DNA from: JADKAV01 sp963818505
GTDB lineage: Bacteria; Actinomycetota; Actinomycetes; S36-B12; UBA10799
Length of the DNA stretch: 64,000 bases
Assembly (NCBI GenBank): GCA_963818505.1
Contig: CAWFSJ010000001.1
Location: 558,001 to 622,000 of the forward strand
Direction of reading: 5' to 3'
Each line of letters opens with the position of its first letter. Position 1 is the first letter of the stretch. The notes below the pieces were generated by a model, which did not search any database, was not told where the DNA came from, and saw nothing but the letters and a program-made list of their open reading frames with translations. Positions 49,978-58,470 of the stretch are shown here, in pieces. The translations under genes were made by a program, and so were the position numbers.

Positions 49978-50373
49978 CTAGTGCGCGAAGTCCTTGCGGT
50001 AGTACTCGAACACCAGTCCCACGATGCTGAACATCAGGAAGATGACACCAGCGAGGGCCAGCCAGGTGGCGAAGATCAGGCCCAGCGCGATCATCATCGA
50101 GGAAGCGCCCATGGGCAGCGGCCACCAGGAGTGCGGGCTGAAGAACCCGTAGTCGGGATCGGCTTCGTCTTGATTGGCAAAGCGGTCATCCTCGGGACGG
50201 TTGTCGAGACGCTTCGCCGTGTATAGGGCGAAGAAGCCCACCAGGGCCGTCATAAGGCCTGTGAAGGCCAGGAAGGTGGTTCCGGCCCAGTCACGTGACC
50301 AGAAGCCGTAAACGACCGTTACGACAGCGAAGAACACCGTACCTGCTGCGAAAAGCCAGCCTCCGACCTTCAC
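49978..50373 (-). CDS. ctaF: cytochrome c oxidase subunit IV, actinobacterial
   Basis: 131 residues with four hydrophobic segments. Actinobacterial-specific small subunit of the aa3 oxidase. Typical are KVGGWLFAAGTVFFAVVTVVYG, the DPDYGFFSPHSWWPLPM loop and the tail GLVFEYYRKDFAH. The start overlaps the ctaD stop (ATGA, 50370-50373). Last gene of the ctaC-ctaD-ctaF operon; a T-tailed hairpin follows the stop. Confidence 0.93.
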   Translation of the reverse strand: MKVGGWLFAAGTVFFAVVTVVYGFWSRDWAGTTFLAFTGLMTALVGFFALYTAKRLDNRPEDDRFANQDEADPDYGFFSPHSWWPLPMGASSMMIALGLIFATWLALAGVIFLMFSIVGLVFEYYRKDFAH

Positions 50374-52121
50374 TGCTCAACACCCTTCTTGCTGCCTGCT
50401 CCGACAAGACCGTCGACAACGCTCTGCGAGAGGATGCCCTCGACCTCAGGGTGGTGCAGGTCGAACGCTGGGCGCTCGGAACGGATCGGGGGCAGGGACA
50501 CGAAGTTGTGCCGCGGCGGCGGGCAGCTCGTGGCCCACTCCAGGGATGCACCCCAGCCCCACGGGTCGTCCACGGTGACGTTCGGCGCGAAGCGCCATGT
50601 CCGGTACACGTTGTAGAGGAAGAACAACGTCGAAACACCCAGGATGAGCGCACCGAACGATGAGATCTGGTTCAACAGGGTGAAGCCCTCATCCGGCAGA
50701 TAGTCGGCGTAACGACGGGGCATGCCCTGGGTGCCCAACCAGTGCTGGACCAGGAACGTGATCTGGAAACCCCAGAAGAGTAGCCAGAAGTGGATCTTCC
50801 CAAGTCGTTCGTCGAGCATCTTGCCGGTCATCTTCGGCCACCAGTAGTAGAAGCCGGCGAACATGACGAACACGACCGTGCCGAAGACGGTGTAGTGGAA
50901 GTGCGCAACCACGAAGTAACTGTCCGACAACTGGAAGTCCAGGGGCGGGGAGGCGAGCATGATGCCGGTCACGCCGCCGAACAGGAAGGTGACCAGGAAC
51001 CCGAGAGTCCACAGCATGGGGGTTTCGAAGGTGATCGAGCCACCCCACATGGTGCCCACCCAGTTGAAGAACTTCACGCCTGTGGGTACTGCGATCAACA
51101 TCGTCATGAAGGCGAAGAAGGGCAGCAGGACGGCACCGGTCACGTACATGTGGTGAGCCCACACGGCCATGGACAGCCCGGCGATGGCAAGGGTGGCGAA
51201 GACCAGACCCTTGTAGCCGAAGATCGGCTTGCGGGAGAAGACCGGCAGGATCTCGCTGGTGATGCCGAAGAAGGGCAACGCCAGAACATAGACCTCCGGA
51301 TGGCCGAAGAACCAGAACAGATGCTGCCAGAGGATCGCTCCCCCGTTGGCCGCGTCGAACACAACCGTTCCGAACTGTCTGTCGATGAACGCCACCAGAA
51401 GCGAAGCGGCCAAGACCGGGAAGACCATCAGGACCAGCACCGAAGTGCTCAGCACGGTCCAGGTGAAGATCGGCATCCGGAACATCGTCATACCAGGGGC
51501 ACGCATCGTGAAGATTGTCGTCAGGAAGTTGACCGCGCCCAGGATGGTTCCCAGACCACCCATGGCCAGACCCATGAACCAGAGGTCGGCGCCAGCGCTG
51601 GGCGTGAACGCCTCGCTCTGAAGCGGGGCGTAGGCGAACCAGCCGAAGTCCGCGGCGCCGCTGGGCACCACGAATCCGAGGGCCGCGGTGAGGCCGCCGA
51701 AGAAGAACAGCCAGTAGGAGAACATGTTGAGCCGGGGGAAGGCAACGTCCGGCGAACCGATCTGTAGCGGCATGATCACGTTGCCGAAGCCGACGAACAG
51801 CGGCGTCGCGAACAGGAACAGCATGATCGTGCCGTGCATGGTGAAGAACTGGTTGTACTGGGCGTTCGACAGCAACTGCATGCCTGGCTGAGCCAACTCG
51901 GCGCGAATACCGAGGGCCAGCAGTCCGGCAATGAGGAAGTAGGCGAACGAGGTGATCAGGTACAACTGACCGATGATCTTGTGATCGGTCGAGGTCACCC
52001 ACTTGACGACGGTCTGTCCCCAGCCCTGTCGCTTCTGTGCCTTGTGAGCCTGCTTGGCCAACTGCTTGGCTGAGGCAGCATCCGGCTCACTGGGCCGGAT
52101 CGGTTCGTCGAGGATTGCCAC
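50370..52121 (-). CDS. ctaD: cytochrome c oxidase subunit I
   Basis: 583 residues with 12 membrane helices. Holds heme a and the heme a3-CuB centre where oxygen is reduced. Visible are FTMHGTIMLF (low-spin heme His), WFFGHPEVYVLALPFFG (CuB His, cross-linked Tyr), AVWAHHMYVTG (CuB His pair) and VVAHFHYTVFG (heme His pair). Start GTG 52121 with AAGGAG; the stop of ctaC is 1 nt before. K- and D-channel residues follow the A1-type pattern as far as I can see. Confidence 0.95.
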   Translation of the reverse strand: MAILDEPIRPSEPDAASAKQLAKQAHKAQKRQGWGQTVVKWVTSTDHKIIGQLYLITSFAYFLIAGLLALGIRAELAQPGMQLLSNAQYNQFFTMHGTIMLFLFATPLFVGFGNVIMPLQIGSPDVAFPRLNMFSYWLFFFGGLTAALGFVVPSGAADFGWFAYAPLQSEAFTPSAGADLWFMGLAMGGLGTILGAVNFLTTIFTMRAPGMTMFRMPIFTWTVLSTSVLVLMVFPVLAASLLVAFIDRQFGTVVFDAANGGAILWQHLFWFFGHPEVYVLALPFFGITSEILPVFSRKPIFGYKGLVFATLAIAGLSMAVWAHHMYVTGAVLLPFFAFMTMLIAVPTGVKFFNWVGTMWGGSITFETPMLWTLGFLVTFLFGGVTGIMLASPPLDFQLSDSYFVVAHFHYTVFGTVVFVMFAGFYYWWPKMTGKMLDERLGKIHFWLLFWGFQITFLVQHWLGTQGMPRRYADYLPDEGFTLLNQISSFGALILGVSTLFFLYNVYRTWRFAPNVTVDDPWGWGASLEWATSCPPPRHNFVSLPPIRSERPAFDLHHPEVEGILSQSVVDGLVGAGSKKGVEQ

Positions 52122-52122
52122 G

Positions 52123-52944
52123 TCAGACTCCTTGCGCTGCTTCGGTCGTCCTACCACTTGTCAATTGCCCGAACTGGCCCTTGGCGCGCAGTTCTTCCAT
52201 GTGGGCGTCGAATTCCTCCTGGCTCACGACCTTGACCGTGAACAACATCCGTGCGTGATCCACCCCGCACAGTTCTGCGCACTTGCCCAGGAAGGTGCCC
52301 TCTTTGTTGGGCGTCACCTCGAACTGGTTGGTGCGACCAGGGACAACGTCCATCTTGAACAGGAAGGTCGGGACCCAGAAGGAGTGGATGACATCCGGGG
52401 AGGTGAGCTCGAACTTCACCTTCTGGTTCACCGGCAGCCAGAGTGTCGGGTCGTCCTCGGGGGTGCCGATGTCGTAGGTGTTGGCCTCGACGTAGTTGAA
52501 GTTCCACGACCACCGGAAACCGACCGCGTTGACCGTCAGATCCTGGTTGTTCTCGACCGCGGTGAGTTCGATCTGATCGCGGGCTGTGAAGTAGAACATG
52601 CCACCGATCATGATCAGCGGGATCACGGTGTACATGATCTCCATGGGCAGGTTGTAACGGACCTGATCGGGTGCCGGGTCGTTGGCGTGACGGCGGCGGT
52701 AGACGATCACCGACCAGAAGATGAGGCCCCAGACCAGGAATGCGACCGCGAGGGCCGCAATCCACGAGCTGGTCCACAGATGCAGCATCGTGGGGCCCTC
52801 TTCGGTGGACGGCGCCGGGTAACCCGCGCGCTTCCAGTCGTCGATAGTGCCCTGGGAACAGCCCGCAAGTACCAGGGCGGAAATGCCACCCAGCGCTATG
52901 ACGGCCCCCCGCCTGGTGCGCCCACCCACTGTGATTCGCCTCAT
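52123..52944 (-). CDS. ctaC: cytochrome c oxidase subunit II (lipoprotein)
   Basis: 273 residues. Signal peptide with lipobox LVLAGC (Cys near residue 29), two membrane helices (about 55-75, 98-118), then the cupredoxin domain with CuA ligands in CAELCGVDHARM and HSFWVPTFLFK. ATG start at 52944 after GGAAGGG. In this family there is no separate cytochrome c; electrons arrive from QcrC. First gene of ctaC-ctaD-ctaF, divergent from the NifS-like gene. Confidence 0.95.
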   Translation of the reverse strand: MRRITVGGRTRRGAVIALGGISALVLAGCSQGTIDDWKRAGYPAPSTEEGPTMLHLWTSSWIAALAVAFLVWGLIFWSVIVYRRRHANDPAPDQVRYNLPMEIMYTVIPLIMIGGMFYFTARDQIELTAVENNQDLTVNAVGFRWSWNFNYVEANTYDIGTPEDDPTLWLPVNQKVKFELTSPDVIHSFWVPTFLFKMDVVPGRTNQFEVTPNKEGTFLGKCAELCGVDHARMLFTVKVVSQEEFDAHMEELRAKGQFGQLTSGRTTEAAQGV

Positions 52945-53053
52945 TGAACCCTTCCAAGCCGTTCGCCGCACGTAAGAAACGTGCAAGGTTTCACACGAGA
53001 CACTAGCGCAATGCCCGCGCCAGTAAAGGCCCTAGGGGCGGTACCTTCCAGTC

Positions 53054-54136
53054 ATGTCGCGATTCGTGCTGGATTGTGCGCTCGCACGTCCGGTGAGCGA
53101 GCAGGCCGCGGGTTGGCTGAGCGCCTCCGTGCAGCGCGCCTGGGCGCCATCGGGCGCCGGGTATCACGAGGGCAAACGCTGCGATGCCCTCCTCCGGCGC
53201 GCCGGGGCCGACATGGCCGCCGCGTTCGGGGCGGCGGCCTGCAGGTTCGAACCGACATTGCGCCTGGCCGTGAGCCGCGCCGTTGAAGACGCACTCGACG
53301 CGGGAGTCCACCAGGTGGTGGCAACCACACAAACCGACTCGCTGGAGCTGCAGCAGGGGTGCCGGCTGGCTTCCCAGCAGCTGGGATTGCCCTTCGAGGT
53401 GCTGGGGGTGGACACCGACGGCCGGGTGGACCCCGACTCGCTCGCAGGGCTCGAAGGTCCCGCCATTCTGGTGACTGGGGTGGGCAACCAGGAGATAGGT
53501 GTCCTGCAGGCAGACCTCGCCCAATGGGCCTCAGAGAGCGGTTCAGGGCTCGTCTGGGACGTTTCCACGTGTTTCGGCTGGTCCGACCTGCCAGTGGTCT
53601 GGGAGCGGCTGGTGATGGATCCTCGGGCTTGGGGAGCACCCGCGGGCGCCTGCGCGGTGCTGAGCCCGTCGTCGGGAGCCGCGACAGGCGGGTTCGACAA
53701 CGTTGCAGCAGCGGTCACCGCGGCGTTGTGCACCCAGGTCTGGAGCACTGCAGGTCCATCCTCGGCGGTCACCGCCCGCAGGCAGATCCGGCATATCAGG
53801 CATCGGGTGCTGGCCGAGATCACCGGCGTCGAGGTCCACGGCGGATCGCCGCAGGATCTTCCCCACATCCTCAGCGTGTCGGTGCTCTACGTGGACGCTG
53901 AGACGATCCAAACAGCGCTCGATGCCAAAGGTTACGCGGTGGGCAGCGGGTCGGCCTGCGCCACAAGGTCTGGGATGCCCAGCCACGTGCTCTCGGCCAT
54001 CGGGGGGCTCAGCGCAGGGAACATCCGGATCGGGCTCCCGCCGGACCTCCCCGACGAAGTGGTTGAGGGTTTTGTCGATGCGCTGGTGGAGGTGGTCGCG
54101 CAGGTGCGGGCCGAGATGGGAACCGATGGACTGTGA
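53054..54136 (+). CDS. NifS/cysteine desulfurase-like PLP fold protein lacking the catalytic lysine
   Basis: 360 residues, aminotransferase class V fold. N-terminal FVLDCALARPVSEQAAGWL replaces the usual LDNAATTP. The C-terminal catalytic Cys region AVGSGSACATRSG is good, and the PLP-ring Asp is in VWDVSTCFGW. The Schiff-base motif, normally SAHKxxGPxG, reads VMDPRAWGAPAGAC (187-200): no Lys at the aligned position. By family rule it should not bind PLP in the usual way. The next gene is TusA-like and overlaps (GTGA), suggesting sulfur relay. In some actinobacteria the two are annotated as one fused protein. Confidence 0.82.
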   Translation: MSRFVLDCALARPVSEQAAGWLSASVQRAWAPSGAGYHEGKRCDALLRRAGADMAAAFGAAACRFEPTLRLAVSRAVEDALDAGVHQVVATTQTDSLELQQGCRLASQQLGLPFEVLGVDTDGRVDPDSLAGLEGPAILVTGVGNQEIGVLQADLAQWASESGSGLVWDVSTCFGWSDLPVVWERLVMDPRAWGAPAGACAVLSPSSGAATGGFDNVAAAVTAALCTQVWSTAGPSSAVTARRQIRHIRHRVLAEITGVEVHGGSPQDLPHILSVSVLYVDAETIQTALDAKGYAVGSGSACATRSGMPSHVLSAIGGLSAGNIRIGLPPDLPDEVVEGFVDALVEVVAQVRAEMGTDGL

Positions 54137-54354
54137 GCGAGCCCAGGGTGGTCGATGCTCGGGGGACGCGTTGCCCCTACCCGGTCGTGGAACTGGCCCG
54201 GGCGGCTACCTCCTCGCTTGAGGTGCTCCTGCTTTCCGACGACCCGGTCTCCCTCACGGATGTGCCGGCCTGGTGCCGGATGAAGGGGGCTCGACTGGAG
54301 TCCGTGGAGGATGCCGGGGACCACTGGCGATTCCGGGTCCTCACCACGGGCTAG
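54133..54354 (+). CDS. TusA-like sulfurtransferase
   Basis: 73 residues. TusA fold with the active-site CPxP motif in DARGTRCPYPVVELARA (about residues 8-24) and a second Cys in VPAWCRMKG. Family members pass persulfide sulfur to acceptors. GTG start overlapping the NifS-like stop, so the pair is coupled. The last 14 nt overlap the convergent aat gene. Sulfur acceptor unknown; the neighbouring ErpA/HesB and NadA genes point to Fe-S-linked metabolism. Confidence 0.85.
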   Translation: MSEPRVVDARGTRCPYPVVELARAATSSLEVLLLSDDPVSLTDVPAWCRMKGARLESVEDAGDHWRFRVLTTG

Positions 54355-55084
54355 GTGAACCCAGGACCGTGCCGAGCCGACGCAGGTACTCGGCACGGGG
54401 GATTTCAATGGCACCCAGCGTCGACAGGTGGTCAGTCGACCATTGGGTGTCGAGCAGGACCGGTCCCGGATGGGCACGCAGGTGCTCGACAAGACCTACG
54501 AGAGCCACTTTGGACCCGTCGCGAGCCGTGTGGAACATGGACTCGCCGGCGACCAGTCCGCCGACCGACACGACGAACAGTCCCCCGACCAACTGACCCT
54601 GGGCATCGCGGGTCTCCACGCTGTGGGCGTAGCCGCGCTCGTGCAACTCGAGGTAGGAATCCCGCAGGTCCTCATCGATCCACGCACCCGCCCGATCGGC
54701 ATCCGCGCACCGATCCAGGACACCTTGGAAGTCCTGGTCGAAGACCACGCAGTACCTGCGGCAACTCTTCTGAAGGCTACGAGTGACCCGAAGTCCCTTC
54801 AGCGGCAGCACCCCGCGGGGGTCCGGTGACCACCAGGCGTACATGAGCCGGGCGTGCGGCATCGCGAAGAGCCCGCGGCGGTAGCCGTACAACATGAGAT
54901 CGGCATCGACATGCCGGGTGAGCCCTACGACCTCGTGGGCGGAACTGATGCGTGAAACCCAGAGATCAGTGGAACGAATCGCCGCAGGCGCAGGACCCGG
55001 TTGCGTTCGGGTTGTCGATGGTGAAGCCCTGCTTGTCGATTTGATCAACGAAGTCGATCGTCGCGCCGCCCAGGTAAGGCCCAC
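54341..55084 (-). CDS. aat: leucyl/phenylalanyl-tRNA-protein transferase (start unresolved)
   Basis: N-end rule enzyme: attaches Leu or Phe from tRNA to N-terminal Arg/Lys proteins. Core motifs are YGYRRGLFAMPHARLMYAWW, SPDPRGVLPL, GAWIDEDLRDSYLELHERGYAHSVE and GGLFVVSVGGLVAGESMFHT. The only in-frame ATG between the HesB stop and the core is 54895, giving 184 residues. Homologous sequence (EVVGLTRHVDADL) continues upstream of it. Starts that include it are TTG 55048 or GTG 55084, both inside the hesB gene (83 or 119 nt overlap), so the true start is unknown. Confidence 0.8.
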   Translation of the reverse strand: MGLTWAARRSTSLIKSTSRASPSTTRTQPGPAPAAIRSTDLWVSRISSAHEVVGLTRHVDADLMLYGYRRGLFAMPHARLMYAWWSPDPRGVLPLKGLRVTRSLQKSCRRYCVVFDQDFQGVLDRCADADRAGAWIDEDLRDSYLELHERGYAHSVETRDAQGQLVGGLFVVSVGGLVAGESMFHTARDGSKVALVGLVEHLRAHPGPVLLDTQWSTDHLSTLGAIEIPRAEYLRRLGTVLGSPSPW

Positions 55085-55328
55085 TCATGCGGTCCACAAC
55101 AACGGTCACACCGTTGAAGTCGATCCGGGTGTCACCGTCGAGGGAACGCTCGTCGAAGAAGAGCTGGTAGCGCAGCCCAGAACAGCCACCTGGCTGAACG
55201 GCGATCCGCAGAGCGAGATCTTCACGGCCCTCCTGGGCGAGAAGCGTTGCCACCTTCTCCGAAGCAGTGTCCGTCAGCGTGACGCCAGTCGCCGCCTCGG
55301 CACCCGAAGTGGTTGTCTCAGTGCTCAT
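54966..55328 (-). CDS. erpA: iron-sulfur cluster insertion protein, ErpA/HesB/IscA type
   Basis: 120 residues. A-type carrier that delivers [4Fe-4S] or [2Fe-2S] clusters. The three conserved Cys are in QPGGCSGLRYQ and GSCACGDSF. ATG 55328 after AAAGGAAG. It lies upstream of nadA, an Fe-S enzyme, on the opposite strand, and next to the NifS/TusA-like pair. The HesB-type signature NPNATGSCACGDSFH at the C-terminus is complete. Confidence 0.92.
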   Translation of the reverse strand: MSTETTTSGAEAATGVTLTDTASEKVATLLAQEGREDLALRIAVQPGGCSGLRYQLFFDERSLDGDTRIDFNGVTVVVDRMSGPYLGGATIDFVDQIDKQGFTIDNPNATGSCACGDSFH

Positions 55329-55474
55329 TCGAACGCTTCCTTTCACCGTTTGCCCTGGTCAACATCAGTTACCAGATGGCCTATTCCCATACTGCCACAT
55401 CCGGCGTTAGGCAGCCCTAAGCCCGTTCGCTGCCACACCTGGGCCCACCCGCGTGCCCGTGACACCATAGGAGC

Positions 55475-56659
55475 GTGGCGAACACTTTCACCGAACCGGA
55501 GCCGTCGGCCCTGCTGTTGCTTCTGGGCCAAGGGCAGGACGCACTCAGCGAACGAGGGGTCGACTGCCCCGGGGATCTACCTGCACCCAGCGACCCCGAC
55601 CTGGTCGCACGGGCTCGGGCGGCCAAGCAGGCCCTCGGTCAGCGCGCATTCATCCTGGGCCACCACTACCAACGCGACGAAGTGATCCAGTTCGCCGACG
55701 TGACTGGGGACTCCTTCAAACTGGCGCAGAAGGCAGCGGCCTCCCCCAACAGTGAGTTCATAGTCTTCTGCGGGGTGCATTTCATGGCTGAAAGCGCCGA
55801 CATCCTGACCTCCGACGACCAGCTGGTGGTCCTGCCCGACCTGGCCGCGGGCTGCTCCATGGCCGACATGGCCGCAGCAGATCAGGTCCAGGCCGCATGG
55901 CGCACCCTTGAATCCGCCGGTGTGGCCGACTCGACAATCCCTGTGACGTACATGAACTCCACGGCTGCGATCAAGGCCTTCACCGGTGAGCATGCCGGCA
56001 CGATCTGCACCTCCAGCAACGCCAAACAGTCCCTGGAGTGGGCGATGGGTCAGGGCGAGAAGGTGCTCTTCCTGCCCGATCAGCACCTGGGAAGGAACAC
56101 GGCGGTTCTCGAGTTGGGCATGTCACTGGATGACTGTGTGGTGTTCGACCCACACAAACCCGCCGGTGGGCTCACACGCGAGCAGTTGCAGCGCGCACAG
56201 GTGATCCTCTGGCGCGGACACTGCAGCGTTCATGGCCGGTTCACCACGGAGAGCGTCGATGAAATCCGGGCAAAAGTCCCTAACGTTAACGTTCTAGTTC
56301 ACCCTGAGTGTCAGCACGAGGTCGTGCTGAAGGCGGACTTCGTGGGTTCGACGGAGTACATCATCAAGACGCTCGAGGCCGCCGAGCCAGGAACCGCCTG
56401 GGCGATCGGCACGGAACTGAACCTGGTGAGACGCCTGGCCTCCCAACACCCCGACAAGCAGATCATGTTCCTGGACCGCACGATCTGCTACTGCTCGACG
56501 ATGAACCGCATCGACCTGCCCCACCTGGTCTGGGCCCTCGAGAGCCTGGCCGAGGACAGGGTCGTCAACCAGATCGTGGTCGACGCGCAAACCGCACACT
56601 GGGCTCGTGTGGCGCTCGACCGGATGCTGGCACTACCCGGAGTCGGCGCCCGGGACTGA
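55475..56659 (+). CDS. nadA: quinolinate synthase A
   Basis: 394 residues, [4Fe-4S] enzyme that condenses iminoaspartate with dihydroxyacetone phosphate in NAD synthesis. HHYQRDEVIQFAD for substrate binding; Fe-S Cys in VFCGVHFMAE, TICTSSNAKQ and RTICYCSTMNR. GTG start. NadB and NadC are not in the window after it, so the operon is not the common nadABC. The stop lies 6 nt from the convergent pspAB gene. Confidence 0.93.
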   Translation: MANTFTEPEPSALLLLLGQGQDALSERGVDCPGDLPAPSDPDLVARARAAKQALGQRAFILGHHYQRDEVIQFADVTGDSFKLAQKAAASPNSEFIVFCGVHFMAESADILTSDDQLVVLPDLAAGCSMADMAAADQVQAAWRTLESAGVADSTIPVTYMNSTAAIKAFTGEHAGTICTSSNAKQSLEWAMGQGEKVLFLPDQHLGRNTAVLELGMSLDDCVVFDPHKPAGGLTREQLQRAQVILWRGHCSVHGRFTTESVDEIRAKVPNVNVLVHPECQHEVVLKADFVGSTEYIIKTLEAAEPGTAWAIGTELNLVRRLASQHPDKQIMFLDRTICYCSTMNRIDLPHLVWALESLAEDRVVNQIVVDAQTAHWARVALDRMLALPGVGARD

Positions 56660-56665
56660 ACCGTC

Positions 56666-57226
56666 CTAAAGCCCTGGGGCTCCCCATACGGGGAACCAAC
56701 GGGTCATGTCCTTCTCGATGTGCAGATCGTCTGCGAGCAGGTCCCGTAGCTGCAGCTCCAGGATGTTGTCCCGGCGGGGCTCTGCGACCGGCGCGAACGG
56801 GTAGAAGGTGCCCCGCTTGTACAGGTAGACAAGAGCGAAGTCCTGCGGCTCGCGCTGGAAGCCCACCAGTGAACAGAGCAACTGCGGTCCGAATCCGGCG
56901 TCCTGGACTGAGACGTTGACTGCATGAAGCCCGTTGACCAGATCACTGACATCGCCACTGGCAATCGTGAGCCAGGTGTAGCCGAAGGAGTCCTGCGTTA
57001 CCTGCAGGTCCGGGTTCGAGGTGGCCGTCAGCAGTTGTTCCACGTCGCTTATCACCTGGGCGAACGCTTGCCCCTCGGGCGCTCGGAACGCCACCGAGCC
57101 ACGGCCGGTCGGGTTCACTCCAAGAGCTGCCTGCAGCGTTATCGCTGCCGAGGGCACTGCGAAAAGGGCGTCGAGGTTCGGTTTGGCGGGCTGACTTCGC
57201 CCCATCAGCGAGTCGAACAGACCCAT
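56666..57226 (-). CDS. PspA-associated protein PspAB
   Basis: 186-residue soluble protein. Start MGLFDSLMGRSQPAKPNLDALF is typical of the actinobacterial PspAB family; later DFALVYLYKRGTFYPFAPV and LRDLLADDLHIEKDMTRW-like ending. Function unknown; found with PspA and HtpX. The ATG overlaps the htpX stop (TGATG, 1 nt). Together with PspAA this completes an actinobacterial Psp operon. Unlike E. coli pspBC, no PspB/C is seen. Confidence 0.85.
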   Translation of the reverse strand: MGLFDSLMGRSQPAKPNLDALFAVPSAAITLQAALGVNPTGRGSVAFRAPEGQAFAQVISDVEQLLTATSNPDLQVTQDSFGYTWLTIASGDVSDLVNGLHAVNVSVQDAGFGPQLLCSLVGFQREPQDFALVYLYKRGTFYPFAPVAEPRRDNILELQLRDLLADDLHIEKDMTRWFPVWGAPGL

Positions 57227-58116
57227 CAGGTGCCCAACTGCGTCGAGATCCTGGCCAACTGCTCCAACCTCTGTTCCAGCGGCGGGTGGGTGGCGAACAA
57301 GGACGCCAGGCTCTTGCCCCCTGCCAGCGCAGGGGCGAAGTAGAAGGCGTTGAAGGCCTCCGCCTCGCGCAGGTCACGCGTGGGAATACTGGCCATGTCA
57401 CCGGTGACCTTCTGCAGAGCCGAGGCGAGCGCCGTCGGCCGGCCGGTCAGCAGCGCCCCGGCCCGGTCGGCGCTGAGCTCGCGATAGCGCGACAGCATCC
57501 GTGTGAGCAGGAAGCTCACCGCATAGACCAGCGCTGACACCGCGAGGACCGCGACCGTGACCAGCGCGGTGTTCTGGTCGCGACGGTTGCCCATGCCTCC
57601 CCACAAGGCCATCCTGGTCAGGAACCCGGCCGCCACCCCCGCCACAGAGGCAACCGTCATCACGAGGACGTCACGGTGGGCGACATGGGACAACTCGTGG
57701 GACAGCACGCCCTCCAGTTCGCCCTCGTCGAGACGACGCAGCAGCCCTGTGGTCACACAAACGACCGAGCGGTTGGGACTACGACCGGTGGCGAAAGCGT
57801 TGGGCATGTCGACATCCGCGATGGCGACCCGCGGTTTGGGCATCTCGGCCATGGCGCAGAGCCGGTCTACGATCCCGTGCAACTGGGGCGCCTGCTCGGC
57901 AGTGACTTCGTGGGCTCCCATCGAGCGCAAGGCGATGCTGTCGGAGAAGTACCACTGGGCGAACAACAGACCGATGGCGAACACGAGCACGAAAGCGGCA
58001 CTGAGACCGATGGCGATCAGCACCCCGATGAAGAGGACGTAAAGCAAACCGAGCAGGAACAAGGTCCCCGTCATACGAGCGGTCAGACCCTTGTCCGAGG
58101 CATACCTGGACTTCAT
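57226..58116 (-). CDS. htpX: membrane zinc metalloprotease HtpX
   Basis: 296 residues, M48B peptidase for membrane-protein quality control. Two membrane helices at the N-terminus (TLFLLGLLYVLFIGVLIAIG, FVLVFAIGLLFAQWYF), zinc motif HELSHVAHRD (HExxH-type), third ligand in YRELSADRAGALLTGRP. ATG start at 58116. Central position in the psp operon (pspA-pspAA-htpX-pspAB). 70 nt from pspAA. Confidence 0.93.
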   Translation of the reverse strand: MKSRYASDKGLTARMTGTLFLLGLLYVLFIGVLIAIGLSAAFVLVFAIGLLFAQWYFSDSIALRSMGAHEVTAEQAPQLHGIVDRLCAMAEMPKPRVAIADVDMPNAFATGRSPNRSVVCVTTGLLRRLDEGELEGVLSHELSHVAHRDVLVMTVASVAGVAAGFLTRMALWGGMGNRRDQNTALVTVAVLAVSALVYAVSFLLTRMLSRYRELSADRAGALLTGRPTALASALQKVTGDMASIPTRDLREAEAFNAFYFAPALAGGKSLASLFATHPPLEQRLEQLARISTQLGT

Positions 58117-58186
58117 GAGACAAGTCTCCCATGAGCCGAGCCCGCGCCCTAGTGACAGCACATACGCTCAGCGCGCAAATAGCCCC

Positions 58187-58459
58187 TCAGTCCGGGATCA
58201 GGCCTTCGTCGGTGAGCAGCGCTCGCACCTCAGCGACGGTAGCTTCAGCTGCCGGCAGCACCACGTCAGAGGTCTCCAACGCATCGTCGGCCAAGGCCTG
58301 TCCGCTGGCCCTCACGCTGTCAAGCAACGCTGCCAGCGTCGCGGGGAACGACTGCTCGTCGTCCAAAGCAGCTTCCAGCGCGTCATCGAGTTCGTTGAGC
58401 CGCTCCACGGCGTCAGCGGGGACCTCGTACTGTCCCTCGCCCATGATTCGCACGATCAT
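58187..58459 (-). CDS. PspA-associated protein PspAA
   Basis: 90-residue acidic protein with a beta-strand start (MIVRIMGEGQYEVPADAVERL) and helices DDALEAALDDEQSFPATLAAL, then VAEVRALLTDEGLIPD. This is the PspAA family, always beside PspA in actinobacteria and archaea-like clusters. It probably binds PspA. 11 nt downstream of pspA. Confidence 0.85.
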   Translation of the reverse strand: MIVRIMGEGQYEVPADAVERLNELDDALEAALDDEQSFPATLAALLDSVRASGQALADDALETSDVVLPAAEATVAEVRALLTDEGLIPD

Positions 58460-58470
58460 CTCGAACCCCT

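Noticed and set aside
54341..54895. Treating ATG 54895 as the definite aat start
   Set aside because: Homology seems to continue upstream of that ATG, so the short form would be truncated; the start was left open.
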